DNA of 64,000 bases, taken from Planktothrix tepida PCC 9214 (GTDB lineage Bacteria > Cyanobacteriota > Cyanobacteriia > Cyanobacteriales > Microcoleaceae). Every line of letters starts with the position of its first letter. Position 1 is the stretch's first letter. The stretch spans positions 177,354 through 241,353 of the forward strand of contig NZ_LN889801.1 of assembly GCF_900009145.1 (NCBI RefSeq), in the 5' to 3' direction. The notes under the pieces are model-generated. The model was not told the DNA's origin and ran no database searches. It saw only the letters and a list, made by a program, of their open reading frames with translations. The translations under genes and the position numbers were made by a program. This document shows, piece after piece, positions 63,116-64,000 of this stretch.

Positions 63116-63490
63116 ATGGTAAAAAAGCGTTTTGGGTTTCAGAATCTTATTCTGGCTATTACAATCATTTTAGGGGTTACGCTGGGTTGGAATAGTTTGA
63201 CCTTAGCACAAGGTTCAGCCACTCAGCTTGAATATCGCATGAGTCGATTAGAAGCACAAGTGTCTCAACTGGCAGGACAGATTAATAGTTTGCGATATCA
63301 AAGCTCAGGAACAACAGTAATTCAGGTTGAACCAGATGCAACCAGTCCTCCGCCTCAACCGGAAAATCGTTTCCTTTCGGGTGATCCGATGTTTGATCGG
63401 TTAGCCACCTTAGTCATAGAAACAAAACAAGATGTGCAACAACTTCAAAAACAAATCGCGGATTTAAAAGCGCGAATAGACACCCAATAA
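63116..63490 (+). CDS. Small secreted coiled-coil protein of unknown function
   Basis: A 124-residue protein with a clear signal peptide (about 1-31: NLILAITIILGVTLGWNSLTLAQG). After it come a coiled coil (LEYRMSRLEAQVSQLAGQINSLR, in two parts), a Pro-rich linker (SPPPQPE), and a second helix near the C-terminus (ETKQDVQQLQKQIADLKARID). The last stretch could pair with itself. I do not recognise the family. It is divergent from the DJ-1 gene and followed by a long inverted repeat. Confidence 0.65.
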   Translation: MVKKRFGFQNLILAITIILGVTLGWNSLTLAQGSATQLEYRMSRLEAQVSQLAGQINSLRYQSSGTTVIQVEPDATSPPPQPENRFLSGDPMFDRLATLVIETKQDVQQLQKQIADLKARIDTQ

Positions 63491-63553
63491 TTAACGGTTA
63501 AACGGGTCGAGGAGATGTGACTGTAGCGGAATGTCAAATATCCTGAAATCATA

Positions 63554-63622
63554 GTGCTGCTCGATGATCTGAGAAGTTAAAATTTATTCTCCTCATCTTA
63601 GAAGATTGATCAAGAGCAGCAC
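63554..63622. terminator. Large inverted repeat between convergent genes
   Basis: GTGCTGCTC (63554-63562) is the exact complement of GAGCAGCAC (63614-63622). Inner parts GAT-GATCT and AGAT-TGATC extend the stem. The hairpin lies between the plus-strand secreted-protein gene and the minus-strand psaX and likely acts as a two-way terminator; CTTTA after it on the plus side is weak as a T tract. Confidence 0.55.
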
Positions 63623-63649
63623 AATCTTTAAAAGTGGATGATGTTAAAA

Positions 63650-63766
63650 CTATACAATGATGCCGAAATAGTAAGCGGCAACTAAAAAGTTAATCCCTAA
63701 CAGAAGCAGTGCCCAAAACACACGAAAGGTATAAGGGCCACCGGATTTTTGAGTTTTGCTAGTCAT
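63650..63766 (-). CDS. psaX: Photosystem I subunit PsaX
   Basis: A very short gene of 38 codons. The protein begins MTSKTQKSGGPYTFRVFWAL and has one membrane helix (about 18-36: WALLLLGINFLVAAYYFGII). This pattern, especially YTFR-x-FWA and NFLVAAYYFGI, matches PsaX, the small single-helix photosystem I subunit known from Thermosynechococcus and some filamentous cyanobacteria. A Shine-Dalgarno (AGGA) lies nine bases before the ATG. PsaX sits at the outer edge of each PSI monomer and contacts antenna chlorophyll. The match is from memory of the known sequences, but the pattern is highly specific. Confidence 0.85.
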   Translation of the reverse strand: MTSKTQKSGGPYTFRVFWALLLLGINFLVAAYYFGIIV

Positions 63767-64000
63767 AGGTTTGGTTCCTAAAATACGTTGATTTTATTAA
63801 ATCACAGAAGCAGACGGTTTCAACGAATCAAAGATCGGGCGTCGAAAAGCAGGAATTAATACTCAAACCTCAGTCCCGATTGTGATCTATTCACTAACTT
63901 ATTTCGTTTTACATGATCCCCGCTTCTATTAAAAGTTATAACAGGAGTCTGGAGACAGAGGTGAACCATTAATCATCCCCCCATCTCCCTTTCCCCCCAT
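63767..64000. other. Upstream region of psaX, to window end
   Basis: These 234 bases should carry the psaX promoter. No gene of the next locus has begun. A C-rich stretch lies at the very end (63976-63999). Nothing else is seen. Confidence 0.35.

Noticed and set aside
63940..64000. Possible gene start on the minus strand at the right edge
   Set aside because: The frame meets a stop after about 22 codons and is of low complexity.

Overview
The window is chromosomal DNA of a filamentous, non-marine type cyanobacterium, probably close to Planktothrix or another Oscillatoriales member; the genus is an inference. The evidence is about twenty copies of the cyanobacterial HIP1 octamer (GCGATCGC), a psaX gene for a small photosystem I subunit, a CCB1-like cytochrome b6f assembly factor, a YggT/Ycf19-like protein, an NTRC-type thioredoxin reductase-thioredoxin fusion, DUF3155 and DUF1822 proteins, short heptameric tandem repeats and dispersed AGAAACC-type hairpins.

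Layout. 0-3.1 kb: the 3' end of a coiled-coil gene, cyanase (cynS), then a cobalamin riboswitch leading a HupE-type cobalt transporter and a CobW metallochaperone. 3.3-6.4 kb: a DnaK with an acidic tail followed by a J-domain protein. 6.5-10.2 kb: a PrmC-like methyltransferase, a haem-oxygenase-like di-iron protein and a four-carbon acid sugar kinase. 10.2-10.4 kb: a decayed IS200/IS605-type remnant. 10.4-17.3 kb: a four-gene same-strand cluster (vWA protein, 1075-residue tubulin/FtsZ-like protein, MotA/ExbB/ZorA-like protein with a long tail, MotB/OmpA/ZorB-like protein). Two more membrane proteins follow on the same strand up to 19.0 kb, one of them SLATT-like. 19-26 kb: an orphan histidine kinase, DUF3155, CCB1-like, PadR, a secreted LRR protein, an FtsH-like peptidase without an AAA domain, a VanY-type peptidase and an AEC permease. 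26.5-43.1 kb: a cell-surface glycan region with a sugar aminotransferase, Nudix-like protein, methyltransferase, ABC exporter, acyltransferase, glycosyltransferases, sulfotransferase and a GtrA/GtrB/GT-C set. 43-56 kb: mostly housekeeping genes (tas, a RelE/ParE toxin pair, NTRC, upp, cobQ, ferredoxin, tRNA-Leu, M48 protease, murA, ald, Ap4A phosphorylase). 56.2-62.3 kb: a four-gene cassette of a sigma-like regulator, a DUF1822 protein, a CHAT-CHASE2 protein and a small secreted protein. 62.4-64 kb: a DJ-1/PfpI protein, a small secreted coiled-coil protein and psaX.

Most interesting. (1) The 10.4-17.3 kb cluster joins a predicted ion-driven MotA/MotB-like (Zorya-like) motor to a giant tubulin-like GTPase and a membrane-anchored vWA protein. 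It overlaps in content with a tubulin/vWA/OmpA membrane-remodelling system predicted in the literature, but the motor pairing looks under-described. (2) The CHAT-CHASE2 cassette joins a predicted extracytoplasmic sensor to a caspase-like domain and a sigma-like regulator. (3) The B12 riboswitch has an extra hairpin that covers the hupE start codon. (4) A GtrB-type glycosyltransferase carries an antitoxin-like N-terminus. (5) A protease gene ends inside a tRNA-Leu gene. All functional calls come from reading motifs by eye; no database search was run.
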